Of a stretch of 64,000 bases of DNA, positions 52,388 to 60,736 are shown piece by piece. The stretch spans positions 62,001 to 126,000 of the forward strand of contig NZ_JBLWFH010000003.1 in assembly GCF_050306235.1 (NCBI RefSeq). Reading direction: 5' to 3'. Within the stretch, counting starts at the first letter, position 1. The number at the start of each line of letters is the position of its first letter. A program made the translations under genes and the position numbers. The notes under the pieces are model-generated. The model was not told the origin of the DNA. It did no database searches and saw only the letters and a program-made list of their open reading frames with translations. This DNA is from Glaciecola sp947496235. GTDB taxonomy: Bacteria > Pseudomonadota > Gammaproteobacteria > Enterobacterales > Alteromonadaceae.

Positions 52388-53228
52388 TGACTATTTTTTC
52401 CATGTATTGGAGTAACCGGTTATTACCAGGCGTACCAGGGAAGATCCAGTCAAAATGCGCTGCATAAGGAATTTGCATAAAGCCAGTATCAGGATGAATG
52501 GTTTGCGCTATTGGTACTATTTTATCTTCACCGCCGTGGAAAATATAAGCCGATGGTAAATGTGACAACGACTTATTTACGAGGGTAGCATTGTCGTAAG
52601 CCTCGGGAATGTCATTCGGCATGCCTTGCATAAATGCCTTAGTCGCGGTCTGACAACTGTTGTCGCCGAAAGCGTATGCCTGAACATCAACAATCGGGGC
52701 TAATCCAATGAGATGTAAATTAGGCAGATTTAACTCACTAGCAACTCGCATAGCGAGATGCCCACCAGCACTGTGTCCAAGCAAAAACACCTTCTTATAC
52801 TTACCCTCTTTATTGAATTCGGTAGTGAACATATTGATAGCCGCTTTTATATCGTTTAAAGCTACTGGCCATTCTCCGCCATTGCCCGCGCGTCTGTATT
52901 CAATGTTCCAAACGTCCATTCCTTTTTGACTAAGCGCAGTAGCAAAAGCGCTTGAGTGTTGAATGTCATACTCTGATAGCCAACACCCCCCATGCACAAA
53001 AATTACCATGGTTTGCGATTCTTCGGCTTTTTTAGCCTTATAAAACTGCACAAACTGCTGCGGATCACTCCCATAATCTATGGTTTTGGTTGATTGGGAA
53101 TAATCTAATTCAAGTAAACTTGTATATGAAGGCGCTGGATCAACGTCTGGATAGTCAATCAATCCAGCATTCGCTAATAGCCTTGAGCTAAAAATAACCG
53201 ATACAGCCAACAGAATAATTTTTATCAT
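52380..53228 (-). CDS. Exported alpha/beta hydrolase, kynurenine formamidase-like
   Basis: A 282-residue alpha/beta hydrolase. Residues 1-21 form a signal peptide ending LLANA-G. The HGGCW oxyanion motif (79-83), nucleophile Ser153 (GHSAGG), Asp235 (GGEDKIVP) and His258 (YAAHFDWI) are all in place, a set like that of KFase-type enzymes. Its start codon side overlaps kynU by 8 bases, so the two are cotranscribed, which suggests removal of formate from N-formylkynurenine. The signal peptide would place it in the periplasm, away from the cytoplasmic kynureninase, so the substrate is uncertain. Confidence 0.8.
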   Translation of the reverse strand: MIKIILLAVSVIFSSRLLANAGLIDYPDVDPAPSYTSLLELDYSQSTKTIDYGSDPQQFVQFYKAKKAEESQTMVIFVHGGCWLSEYDIQHSSAFATALSQKGMDVWNIEYRRAGNGGEWPVALNDIKAAINMFTTEFNKEGKYKKVFLLGHSAGGHLAMRVASELNLPNLHLIGLAPIVDVQAYAFGDNSCQTATKAFMQGMPNDIPEAYDNATLVNKSLSHLPSAYIFHGGEDKIVPIAQTIHPDTGFMQIPYAAHFDWIFPGTPGNNRLLQYMEKIVNE

Positions 53229-53352
53229 ACGTGTTCCTTTTCTAAGGTCTGCGTTAGCCTCGCTATTTTTGTCGATAAAATCAAGACTGACTTTGCATTG
53301 TAACTTTCAATCATTTTATACTTCTCGTGAATATATAACCTTGGATGCTTAA

Positions 53353-53763
53353 ATGATTAAACATTACGGATTAACACTTCCAGCATATAAACGTGGATTT
53401 CACATAATTACAGATAAAGTGATGAATGCGATTGATGAACTTCCAGAAAATGGTTTATTGCATGTGTTTATTCAGCATACTTCAGCATCATTAACCATCA
53501 ATGAAAATGCAGATCCTAGTGTTAGACGAGACTTTGAACGCCACTTTAACCAGATGGTGCCAGAAAACGCGCCCTATTATGAGCATACTTACGAAGGTAG
53601 CGATGATATGCCGGCGCATTTAAAAGCATCGATTTTAGGACCGAGCATTAGCATCCCTATAGTCAATTCAAGATTGGGATTAGGTACTTGGCAAGGTATT
53701 TATTTGGCCGAACATAGAGATCATGGCGGCGCTCGACGACTAGTGATATCTGTGTATAGCTAA
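53353..53763 (+). CDS. YjbQ family protein (secondary thiamine-phosphate synthase fold)
   Basis: A 136-residue YjbQ/UPF0047 protein. The pattern LLHVFIQHTSASLTINENADPSVRRDFERHF, MPAHLKASILGPS and LGTWQGIYLAEHRDHGGARR matches the family with its conserved His and Glu. Such proteins have reported weak thiamine-phosphate synthase activity in some members, and their true role is unclear. It is single, in the short gap between divergent genes, and converges with the YchJ gene after seven bases. Confidence 0.93.
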   Translation: MIKHYGLTLPAYKRGFHIITDKVMNAIDELPENGLLHVFIQHTSASLTINENADPSVRRDFERHFNQMVPENAPYYEHTYEGSDDMPAHLKASILGPSISIPIVNSRLGLGTWQGIYLAEHRDHGGARRLVISVYS

Positions 53764-53770
53764 ATGACGC

Positions 53771-54250
53771 TTAGTTTTTACCACAACAGCGTTTGAATTT
53801 CAGTCCACTTCCACAAATACATGGCTTATTACGTTCTGGCTTGAACGGTCCTGAGTCTGCTTGAATTTGTCCAGAACTATACAGCCAACGATTGTCGTAT
53901 TGTTTAAAAAATGAGAGCTCATGTAGCATAAAGAATTGCTTATCAATACGATAATAAGCTTTAAACGCGACAGTTGAGTTTTCACTGCTGAGCACTTGTA
54001 AGCCAACCCAGTGAACGCTGAGATCAGAGCGTCTTAACTCGTCTACGGTTAATTCTGCACGTTTTTCTGGCGCATAGGTGTTTAGCACGTAACTATAGTC
54101 ACCACACCAATAAGCGACATAGCGAGAACGCATAAGTTGTTCCGGTGTTTTCGGTAATGCTTCTTGTCGTATATATGGCGCACAGCAATCTGCGGTTAAC
54201 AGACTTGAACCACAAGGACAGGCGGCAGAAAGAGCTAAGGAATTTGACAT
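53771..54250 (-). CDS. YchJ family protein with two SEC-C motifs
   Basis: A 159-residue protein with the SEC-C cysteine-histidine motifs CPCGSSLLTADCCAPYI at the N-terminus and CICGSGLKFKRCC at the C-terminus, around a central NTF2-like domain (LMRSRYVAYWCGDYSYVLNTYAPE). YchJ proteins bind zinc; the cellular role is unknown. Confidence 0.93.
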   Translation of the reverse strand: MSNSLALSAACPCGSSLLTADCCAPYIRQEALPKTPEQLMRSRYVAYWCGDYSYVLNTYAPEKRAELTVDELRRSDLSVHWVGLQVLSSENSTVAFKAYYRIDKQFFMLHELSFFKQYDNRWLYSSGQIQADSGPFKPERNKPCICGSGLKFKRCCGKN

Positions 54251-54469
54251 CAGTCGAGTGTAAGCCGGAACCGTATAAAAGTGTAATGCCTTTTGCTTAT
54301 GAACAATTTGTGTTTAATGCTTTTAATAACTAAGGTTAAGCGTTACATAGGCTTAGCACAGGTTTTTCTGCCATCCTTAAGATACAAAGATTGTTCAACG
54401 CTCAGGAATTGACTATAGTGCTTGCTTGATAACTAAAACAATAATTCTTATTTAAAAACAGAGGGTATT

Positions 54470-56140
54470 ATGACACTTAAACCCATTTTACTTACCTTAA
54501 CCGCTAGCGTTTTCATCAGTGCATGCTCTGAAGCAGAAAAGCCTAAGGTTGAGCCAACACCTACACCAGAAACCTCATCAGAACTTTTAGTAGATGAAGC
54601 TCGACTAAATATTTATCACCCGGTTGATTTAACAGCAGATATCTCAGGCTATTCTGAGAACCAAAAGACAATGCTGTCGTTGTTAATTGATGCTTCTGTG
54701 ATTATGGACGATTTGTTTTGGCAACAAGCCTTTGGCGAAGACAAGACAGCATTTCTAGCCAAATTATCCAACAACGAAGTGAACGCTTTTGCGGATATTA
54801 ATTATGGTCCTTGGGACAGATTAAACGGTGATGCACCTTTCTTATCTGGTTATGAAGAGAAAGCCAAAGGAGCAGAGTTTTATCCTCATGACATGACCAA
54901 AGATGAATTTGAGGCGTCTGAAGCTCAGGGGAAAGCCGATCTTTATACAATGCTGCGTCGGGATGAACAAGGCAAACTAGTTGCCATTCCTTATTCAGAA
55001 TATTTTGAAGAAGAGTTGCAAGCGGCTGCTGACTTGCTTAATCAAGCATCTGAATTTGCTGAAGATGCTGAATTTGCAAATTACTTACAGCTAAGAGCCC
55101 AAGCGTTTGTATCTGATCAATATCAAGCGTCAGATATGGCGTGGATGGACATGAAGAACAACACTATTGACGTAGTAATTGGCCCCATTGAAACTTACGA
55201 AGATCAGTTGTTTGGATATAAAGCTGGTTTTGAATCTTATGTTCTACTTAAAGATATGGAATGGAGTGAGCGCTTGGCAAAATACGCCGCTTACTTACCT
55301 GAACTTCAGCAAGGATTACCGGTTGACGCTGCCTACAAAGCGCAAATGCCGGGCACTGATGCCGACTTGAATGCCTACGATGTAATTTATTACGCTGGCC
55401 ATTCTAACGCTGGCAGTAAAACTATCGCGATAAACCTACCCAACGACGAAGAAGTACAGTTAAGTAAAGGCACACGTCGCTTGCAACTTAAAAATGCAAT
55501 GCGCGCTAAGTTTGACCACATAATGTTACCTATTGCTGAACAGTTAATTGTGCCGGAGCAGCGTGATCACGTTATCTTCGAAGCCTTTTTCGGTAACACC
55601 ATGTTTCACGAAGTTGCCCACGGTTTGGGCATCAAAAATGTCCTAGATTCAGAACAAACCGTTCGTGAAGCATTAAAAGAACATGCCTCTGCATTAGAAG
55701 AAGGTAAGGCTGATATCCTAGGTTTATATATGGTGAGACAACTTCTGCAAAAAGGCGCTATAACTCAAGCCATGATAGAAGACTACTATGTGACTTTCTT
55801 AGCTGGCATCTTCAGATCAGTGCGTTTTGGTGCAAGTTCAGCTCATGGTAAAGCCAACATGGTTCGCTTTAACTATTTTCAAGAAGCTGGTGCTTTTAGT
55901 CGCAATGAGCAAGGTCAATATAAAGTAGATATGGAAAAAATGAGCCAAGCGATTGATTCATTGTCTAACAAGATATTGATGTTACAAGGCGATGGTGATT
56001 ATCAAGGCGTTGACAGCTTGGTGAATGAACTGGGTGTTGTTAGCGATACACTGGCTGAAGATTTAGCCAGGTTAACCACAGCAGGCATTCCTGTGGACAT
56101 TCGTTTTAATCAAGGCAAAGAAGTGTTAGGGCTAAATTAA
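54470..56140 (+). CDS. M49-like zinc peptidase lipoprotein
   Basis: A 556-residue lipoprotein. The signal peptide ends in the lipobox FISAC (Cys19) and is followed by a Thr/Pro-rich linker. The zinc site is H380-E-V-A-H384 with the third ligand in E410-E-G-K-A-D415, a pattern of the bacterial dipeptidyl-peptidase III (M49) relatives. The enzyme probably trims peptides at the outer or inner membrane surface. An ATG with AGAGGG upstream marks the start. It is monocistronic and ends before a strong terminator. Confidence 0.87.
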   Translation: MTLKPILLTLTASVFISACSEAEKPKVEPTPTPETSSELLVDEARLNIYHPVDLTADISGYSENQKTMLSLLIDASVIMDDLFWQQAFGEDKTAFLAKLSNNEVNAFADINYGPWDRLNGDAPFLSGYEEKAKGAEFYPHDMTKDEFEASEAQGKADLYTMLRRDEQGKLVAIPYSEYFEEELQAAADLLNQASEFAEDAEFANYLQLRAQAFVSDQYQASDMAWMDMKNNTIDVVIGPIETYEDQLFGYKAGFESYVLLKDMEWSERLAKYAAYLPELQQGLPVDAAYKAQMPGTDADLNAYDVIYYAGHSNAGSKTIAINLPNDEEVQLSKGTRRLQLKNAMRAKFDHIMLPIAEQLIVPEQRDHVIFEAFFGNTMFHEVAHGLGIKNVLDSEQTVREALKEHASALEEGKADILGLYMVRQLLQKGAITQAMIEDYYVTFLAGIFRSVRFGASSAHGKANMVRFNYFQEAGAFSRNEQGQYKVDMEKMSQAIDSLSNKILMLQGDGDYQGVDSLVNELGVVSDTLAEDLARLTTAGIPVDIRFNQGKEVLGLN

Positions 56141-56181
56141 CTTGAATCCTGTTTAAATTAATCTATAGCTTTATATAAATC

Positions 56182-56207
56182 AAATGGGGCGATAATTGCC
56201 CCATTTT
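56182..56207. terminator. Bidirectional rho-independent terminator
   Basis: AAATGGGGC, loop GATAATT, GCCCCATTTT lies between the convergent M49 peptidase and methyltransferase genes, with A and T runs on both sides. Confidence 0.88.
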
Positions 56208-56224
56208 AATTTAACCTTTTACAT

Positions 56225-56881
56225 TCACTCCGACTCGTTTTTAGCGACAAATATTGCAACGTCCTTGTTTACCAATGAAACCCAATAGTTCGCCTCCTTT
56301 GCAATAAACGACAACGTTTTGTAGGAGTAAAAACAAATGTGGGTTGGATCATTCTTGTAGTGCCAATTAGCAAATCTCGCTTGATCAATGACTAGTTTGG
56401 TCATTACCACTAAAATGCCGTTAGGTTTTAATAGTTTAAATAGTTGCAGCCAGCTTTGTTTGGGTGAATTGAAGTGCTCTACTACTTCAGTACAGGTAAC
56501 AAAGTCATAGGTGTTTTGTAAAAGCTGATTATCTGGAAAATACAAAGGGTCATATTTTTCAGTATCGATACCGTGATTATTTAAATAGGTAGCTAGTGCA
56601 GGTCCTGGTCCACAACCAAAATCGAGTCCTCGAAGATTGCTTGTATCTTCTGGTAACCTTTCCAATAAAGGATTTATCGCTCTTGAAAGAAATCGAATAT
56701 AACCAGGATCATCAAGTTGATTTTCATGTTGGTCGTATTCGGCTTTTTCTTGTTCGTTGGACAAGTGAAATAGCTTAGGAACAAAGACTAAATCGCAGTG
56801 CTGACATTGTAAATATTCGCGCTTTTTGTCTTGATGATAATGGGAGCTGTGATCTGAGTCACATAATGGACAAGAGGACAT
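56225..56881 (-). CDS. Class I SAM methyltransferase with N-terminal zinc ribbon
   Basis: A 218-residue methyltransferase. The N-terminus has two cysteine pairs, CPLC and CQHC (about residues 4-30), of a zinc ribbon like that in SAM methyltransferases of the type used in sugar or tRNA modification; the SAM-binding motif I is GLDFGCGPGPALATYL and motif post-I includes EKYDPLYF. The start at 56881 is chosen because a longer start (56929) lies inside the hairpin of the upstream terminator. The substrate cannot be read. Confidence 0.85.
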   Translation of the reverse strand: MSSCPLCDSDHSSHYHQDKKREYLQCQHCDLVFVPKLFHLSNEQEKAEYDQHENQLDDPGYIRFLSRAINPLLERLPEDTSNLRGLDFGCGPGPALATYLNNHGIDTEKYDPLYFPDNQLLQNTYDFVTCTEVVEHFNSPKQSWLQLFKLLKPNGILVVMTKLVIDQARFANWHYKNDPTHICFYSYKTLSFIAKEANYWVSLVNKDVAIFVAKNESE

Positions 56882-56885
56882 AGTA

Positions 56886-56930
56886 AAATTAAAAATGTGA
56901 TGACTGCCCGCACTATAACAGACAGTCATC
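56886..56930 (-). terminator. Terminator of sugar porter gene (minus strand)
   Basis: On the minus strand, GATGACTG and CAGTCATC form an 8-base stem, with further wobble pairs inside, followed by CACATTTTTAATTTT. It lies 17 bases after the sugar porter stop and overlaps the longer possible start of the methyltransferase. Confidence 0.7.
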
Positions 56931-56946
56931 TTGGGATAAAAGCTAA

Positions 56947-58347
56947 CTAGCCTTGCATATCTTCTAGTTCAATGCCTTTGGTTTCTTTTACCATTTTCGC
57001 AATAAACAATATAGAAATTGCGGCACAAACAGTATAGAAGCCGTAAGCACCAGCAAGACCTATGCTTGCGAGCATAATTGGGAAGGTCAAGGTAATCGCA
57101 AAGTTTGAAGACCATTGTGCTAATCCGCTAATCGCAAGGCCTGAACCACGAATTTGATTAGGGAACATCTCACCTAACATGACCCACATTACAGGACCCC
57201 AAGACAGGTTAAAGAAGAACACATAAACATTGGCTGAAATTAATGCCAACGTACCATTGCTTCCTAGGTCTAATTTTCCATCGACGCCTACATCTGCACT
57301 TAAAAATGCATAAACCATCAACGCAAGTGAAACTGTCATACCTATTGAACCAATAAGTAAGAAAGGTTTACGGCCTAATTTATCAATTAGATACATTGTG
57401 ATGATACAGGCTGCAATACTTACTGCACCAGAGATAACATTTATCAGTAATGCATCAGATTCAGAGAAACCAACCGCTTGCCAAAGTACTGCACCGTAAT
57501 AAAACACGACATTAATACCCACCAATTGTTGGAATGTCGCCAGACCAATACCTATCCAAACAAGGGTTCGCACTTTACCTGTGGTTTTATCGACTAAATC
57601 ACTAAATGATGGTTTATGCCCATCTTTAGCTAAAGAGGTTTTAATATCATTGAGTTTTCTATCAGCAATATTATTGCCATATAGTTTGGCTAACACAGAA
57701 CTGGCTTGGGCTTCTTTGCGCGCAATGACAAGATAACGCGGACTTTCTGGAATTAAAAATAGCGCGAGTAAGAACAATATAGCAGGCGCTAATTCCACCC
57801 AAAACATCCAACGCCATGTTTCAAACCCCAACCAAAAAGCTTCGGTAGAGCCGCCAGCGATGTCAGCTAAGAAATAGTTACTTAGAAACGCCATAAACAA
57901 GCCAAATATAATCGCAACTTGTTGCACGGTAGCAAGCATACCGCGATAACGAGCAGGTGCTATTTCACTGATATAGGCAGGTGCCATAACGGATGCTGCA
58001 CCCACAGCTAGTCCGCCAATAAAACGATAGAATACAAATTCTGTTGAGGTCGTCGCAATGCCTGAACCCCAAGCACTTACGATAAACAAAATAGCGGTAA
58101 CGATAAGCAGATTTCTTCTACCAAATTTATCCGCTAAAGTACCTGCACAAAATGCACCAACTGCACAACCAATCAACATGCTCGCTACGTTAAACCCTGT
58201 GCCGGCTGAGTCAGAATTAAACGCGATTTGCAGACCATCAATGGTGCCATTAATAACGCCGCTATCAAATCCAAATAAAAAGCCACCAATGGTAGCTACA
58301 ATACTGACTAATACGATAAACAGCGTATTTTCTCTTTCTATACTCAC
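56947..58347 (-). CDS. Sugar porter family MFS transporter (XylE/GalP-like)
   Basis: A 466-residue transporter with twelve helices. Signatures include GFLFGFDSGVINGTIDGL, the DKFGRRNLL loop, PESPRYLVIA near residue 200, GEMFPNQIRGSG and the closing VKETKGIELED, all of the sugar porter subfamily. It imports a hexose or pentose with protons. A pair of TTGTTAACA-containing sites lies in the upstream region. The substrate sugar is not readable. Confidence 0.93.
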   Translation of the reverse strand: MSIERENTLFIVLVSIVATIGGFLFGFDSGVINGTIDGLQIAFNSDSAGTGFNVASMLIGCAVGAFCAGTLADKFGRRNLLIVTAILFIVSAWGSGIATTSTEFVFYRFIGGLAVGAASVMAPAYISEIAPARYRGMLATVQQVAIIFGLFMAFLSNYFLADIAGGSTEAFWLGFETWRWMFWVELAPAILFLLALFLIPESPRYLVIARKEAQASSVLAKLYGNNIADRKLNDIKTSLAKDGHKPSFSDLVDKTTGKVRTLVWIGIGLATFQQLVGINVVFYYGAVLWQAVGFSESDALLINVISGAVSIAACIITMYLIDKLGRKPFLLIGSIGMTVSLALMVYAFLSADVGVDGKLDLGSNGTLALISANVYVFFFNLSWGPVMWVMLGEMFPNQIRGSGLAISGLAQWSSNFAITLTFPIMLASIGLAGAYGFYTVCAAISILFIAKMVKETKGIELEDMQG

Positions 58348-58376
58348 TCTCTATGTTCCCGATTATTGTTATAGGC

Positions 58377-58458
58377 TTGTTAACAGTGTCTATGAATTAA
58401 GGTTTGGTGTAAATAAACAAAATTCAACAAGTCGCAAATAACGAAATTTGTTAACAAA
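58377..58458. promoter_or_regulatory. Two TTGTTAACA sites upstream of sugar porter (candidate operators)
   Basis: TTGTTAACA occurs at 58377-58385 and in the 12-base palindrome TTTGTTAACAAA at 58447-58458. Their 71-base spacing is near seven helical turns. They lie 30 and 100 bases upstream of the sugar porter start. The spacing and symmetry suggest sites of a dimeric repressor; none is named. Confidence 0.4.
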
Positions 58459-58507
58459 AAAAGCAATAATAATAATCTTCTAAACTAGTAAACAAATGCA
58501 TAACGCA

Positions 58508-58540
58508 TAAAAAAACGCCCTTACGAAGAAGGGCGTTTTT
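58508..58540 (-). terminator. Rho-independent terminator after the DUF3718 gene
   Basis: AAAAACGCCCTT, loop ACGA, AGAAGGGCGTTTTT is a strong hairpin 21 bases downstream of the minus-strand gene ending at 58562; on the minus strand it is followed by a T-run. Confidence 0.9.
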
Positions 58541-58561
58541 AAAACTAAGTCTTTAACTTAA

Positions 58562-59026
58562 TTATTCAGCAGAGTCTTTTAGTACAACATCAGCCTTTGC
58601 AAATTTTTCAACAAACTTAGTCAGTGGTTTGTCGTTACAAAGTACTGGCGCTTCTAATACATCATGTTTTGCTCTTGCTTGAGCTTCACCCATAATAACT
58701 GCATCCATACATAGTTGAGATTCAACTGTATTGGTTTTTGCAACCAATGCCACTTGTTGTACTTTTTCTTCTTTAGCAGCTTTGTGCATTTTTGCAAAAG
58801 TTGAAATACTTACACCGTTACAAGTTACAGAAACTAGAAAACGACGATAGCTTTCACCCTGGTTAACAATAAATGTTTTTGCTGCTTCTAATCCTTGTGC
58901 ACCTGCAATTTGACAAGCTTGAGTTTCGAAAGCGCTATCAAGAGGTTTGAAAACCACAGTATTTGCAGAGGCTGTCATAGTTGCTAAAGTAAGCGCGGTT
59001 GCTGCGATAGTAGTTGAAAGTTTCAT
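58562..59026 (-). CDS. DUF3718-like exported protein with duplicated Cys-rich repeat
   Basis: A 154-residue exported protein with signal peptide ending TASA-N (residue 21). It resembles DUF3718 in having paired Cys-containing halves: CQIAGAQGLEAA...VTCNGVSISTFAKM, then CMDAVIMGEAQARA...VLCNDKPLTKFVEK, a duplication with four cysteines that could form two disulfides. The start at 59026 has GGGA eight bases upstream; a TTG at 59038 is less likely. Function unknown. It has its own terminator, and the sirtuin gene diverges from its promoter region. Confidence 0.7.
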   Translation of the reverse strand: MKLSTTIAATALTLATMTASANTVVFKPLDSAFETQACQIAGAQGLEAAKTFIVNQGESYRRFLVSVTCNGVSISTFAKMHKAAKEEKVQQVALVAKTNTVESQLCMDAVIMGEAQARAKHDVLEAPVLCNDKPLTKFVEKFAKADVVLKDSAE

Positions 59027-59113
59027 AATATTTCCCAATGTGTTTTTAAATTAGATAATTGACTGTCATCACTTTCAATTATCGTCACAACTGAATAAAC
59101 ATCAAGCAATTTC

Positions 59114-59128
59114 TGTAATTAAATTACA
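59114..59128. promoter_or_regulatory. HexR-like operator, copy 1
   Basis: TGTAATTAAATTACA is a perfect palindrome matching the TGTAATNNNATTACA form reported for the HexR regulator in Shewanella and relatives. It lies in the 253-base region between the DUF3718-like gene and cobB. HexR (RpiR family) controls central carbohydrate genes in response to KDPG; its gene is not in the window. Confidence 0.6.
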
Positions 59129-59175
59129 TTTTTAAGGGGTTATTTTTAGTTTTTTCGTTATTTATACATATTTTC

Positions 59176-59190
59176 TGTAATTTTATTACA
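59176..59190. promoter_or_regulatory. HexR-like operator, copy 2
   Basis: TGTAATTTTATTACA repeats the 59114 site 62 bases further on, close to six helical turns, with flanking TTTCTG and TTTTTTAA also shared. Two such sites on one face of DNA suggest cooperative or looped binding. Confidence 0.6.
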
Positions 59191-59223
59191 TTTTTTAACA
59201 TTTCTGAAACTATTTTCTATAAG

Positions 59224-59250
59224 TTATAACAAAGTGTTTTTTTGTTATAA
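59224..59250. promoter_or_regulatory. Inverted repeat in cobB leader
   Basis: TTATAACAAA and TTTGTTATAA are perfect 10-base arms with a 7-base spacer, ending 29 bases before the cobB ATG. In RNA it would form an AT-rich hairpin, or it may be a protein site. No T-run follows. Confidence 0.45.
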
Positions 59251-59279
59251 GATAACATCTACGGGGGATAAAAGCTTTT

Positions 59280-59981
59280 ATGCAAATTGTAATATTAACT
59301 GGGGCAGGTATTTCGGCAGAATCTGGAATAAAAACCTTCAGAGATAATAATGGTCTTTGGGAAAATCACAGTATAGAAGAAGTCGCAACGCCTGAGGGAT
59401 TTTATCTAAATCCAGAACTTGTCTACCGTTTTTATAATCAACGACGTCAGCAACTCCTACAAGCCAATATTTTACCTAATGCTGCTCATATTGCACTGGC
59501 GAAACTAGAAGCTAAATGGCCGCATCAAGTGACATTGATTACGCAAAATGTCGATAACCTGCATGAACGTGCTGGTAGCAAAGAAGTGATCCATATGCAT
59601 GGTGAGCTAATGTCTGCTAAATGCCCTGTCAGTAATCAATCAGAAACGGCCAAAATGGATTTTAGCCATGAGTATCAGTGTGAATGTTGCTCCCCCAGCC
59701 AATCCATGCGTCCTGATATAGTATGGTTCGGTGAAATCCCTTACTCTATGGATGTGATTGAAACACGATTAACACAAGCGGATTTATTTATTTCCATAGG
59801 TACATCCGGAAATGTTTATCCCGCCGCTGGTTTTGTGCAACTTGCTAATGAAGTAGGGGCTAAAACTGTTGAGCTTAATATGGAACCAAGCGTTGGAAAT
59901 AGTCTTTTCGAGGAAAAGGTCTATGGCAAAGCCAGTGAAATAGTGCCGGCTTTTGTAGATAAACTCTTGCACTGTGACTAA
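59280..59981 (+). CDS. cobB: NAD-dependent protein deacylase (sirtuin, CobB type)
   Basis: A 233-residue sirtuin. It shows the NAD loop LTGAGISAESGIKTFRD, the TQNVDNLH motif, catalytic His107 in HMHGEL, and a zinc region with AKCPVS and CECCSPSQ as in the E. coli CobB form, where one cysteine is replaced. Tyr52 and Arg55 in YNQRR are the residues that admit negatively charged acyl groups (desuccinylase). It removes acetyl or succinyl groups from proteins such as acetyl-CoA synthetase. It starts at an ATG with GGGGGA nine bases upstream. Confidence 0.95.
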   Translation: MQIVILTGAGISAESGIKTFRDNNGLWENHSIEEVATPEGFYLNPELVYRFYNQRRQQLLQANILPNAAHIALAKLEAKWPHQVTLITQNVDNLHERAGSKEVIHMHGELMSAKCPVSNQSETAKMDFSHEYQCECCSPSQSMRPDIVWFGEIPYSMDVIETRLTQADLFISIGTSGNVYPAAGFVQLANEVGAKTVELNMEPSVGNSLFEEKVYGKASEIVPAFVDKLLHCD

Positions 59982-60024
59982 GTCAATTTACAATAGACAG
60001 ATAACAAGAAATTAAGGATTTTTA

Positions 60025-60681
60025 ATGCTCACATCTATTCAACTTGCCACTATGTTGAGTTTACAAGACGCTATGAATAAAAAAGTCAATCCAGAGTGGT
60101 TAGATGCTGGATATCAATATTTACGCGCCGCTATGATTGAGTCTGTGGAAGGTATTGAACATCATGGTTGGAAATGGTGGAAACATCAACAAAAAGATCT
60201 TCCTCAGTTACAAATGGAACTGGTCGACATCTGGCATTTTGCATTATCAGCAATCATTATCGACTTTAAAGGCGACATTAAGCAGTCTGCTATTACCATT
60301 GCGGACCAATTAGCATCCAATGAAAACAAAATCAAATTTGATGGCAACTATTACGAATTTGAACAGTTGGATATCTTGGATAATTTGCAGTTGATGGCTG
60401 GCTTGTGTGCGGCTAATCGATTCAGTGTAGCACTATTTATGCACATAGTGACGCAAGCAGAAATGACCAGTGAATCCTTATATCGACAATATGTGGGTAA
60501 AAACATTTTGAACTTTTTCCGCCAAGACAAGGGCTACAAAACTGGTAATTACATTAAAATTTGGAATGGCCGAGAAGACAACGAACACTTAGTTGACGTG
60601 CTTGATGAGTTGGACATATCGCAAGAAGATTACAGCAAACTTGTTTATGCTGGACTAAGCGCTCGATATCCTTCGGCTTGA
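60025..60681 (+). CDS. Dimeric (all-alpha) dUTP diphosphatase
   Basis: A 218-residue all-alpha NTP pyrophosphatase of the dUTPase type 2. The magnesium-binding helix has QMELVDIWHFALS and the AMIESVEGIEHHGWKWWK and NYIKIWNGREDNEHL segments match the family. It hydrolyses dUTP to dUMP, limiting uracil in DNA. It follows cobB by 43 bases on the same strand; a hairpin follows its stop. Confidence 0.9.
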   Translation: MLTSIQLATMLSLQDAMNKKVNPEWLDAGYQYLRAAMIESVEGIEHHGWKWWKHQQKDLPQLQMELVDIWHFALSAIIIDFKGDIKQSAITIADQLASNENKIKFDGNYYEFEQLDILDNLQLMAGLCAANRFSVALFMHIVTQAEMTSESLYRQYVGKNILNFFRQDKGYKTGNYIKIWNGREDNEHLVDVLDELDISQEDYSKLVYAGLSARYPSA

Positions 60682-60700
60682 TTTTTTATTCTAAATATCA

Positions 60701-60734
60701 GTGGCGCTTTTCATCTTGTTAATAAGAGCGCCAT
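60701..60734. terminator. Convergent hairpin between dUTPase and histidine kinase genes
   Basis: GGCGCT (60703-60708) and AGCGCC (60727-60732), with outer G-T and A-T pairs, form a stem of moderate strength, with AT-rich runs on both sides. It lies between two convergent genes and may terminate both. Confidence 0.45.
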
Positions 60735-60736
60735 CA

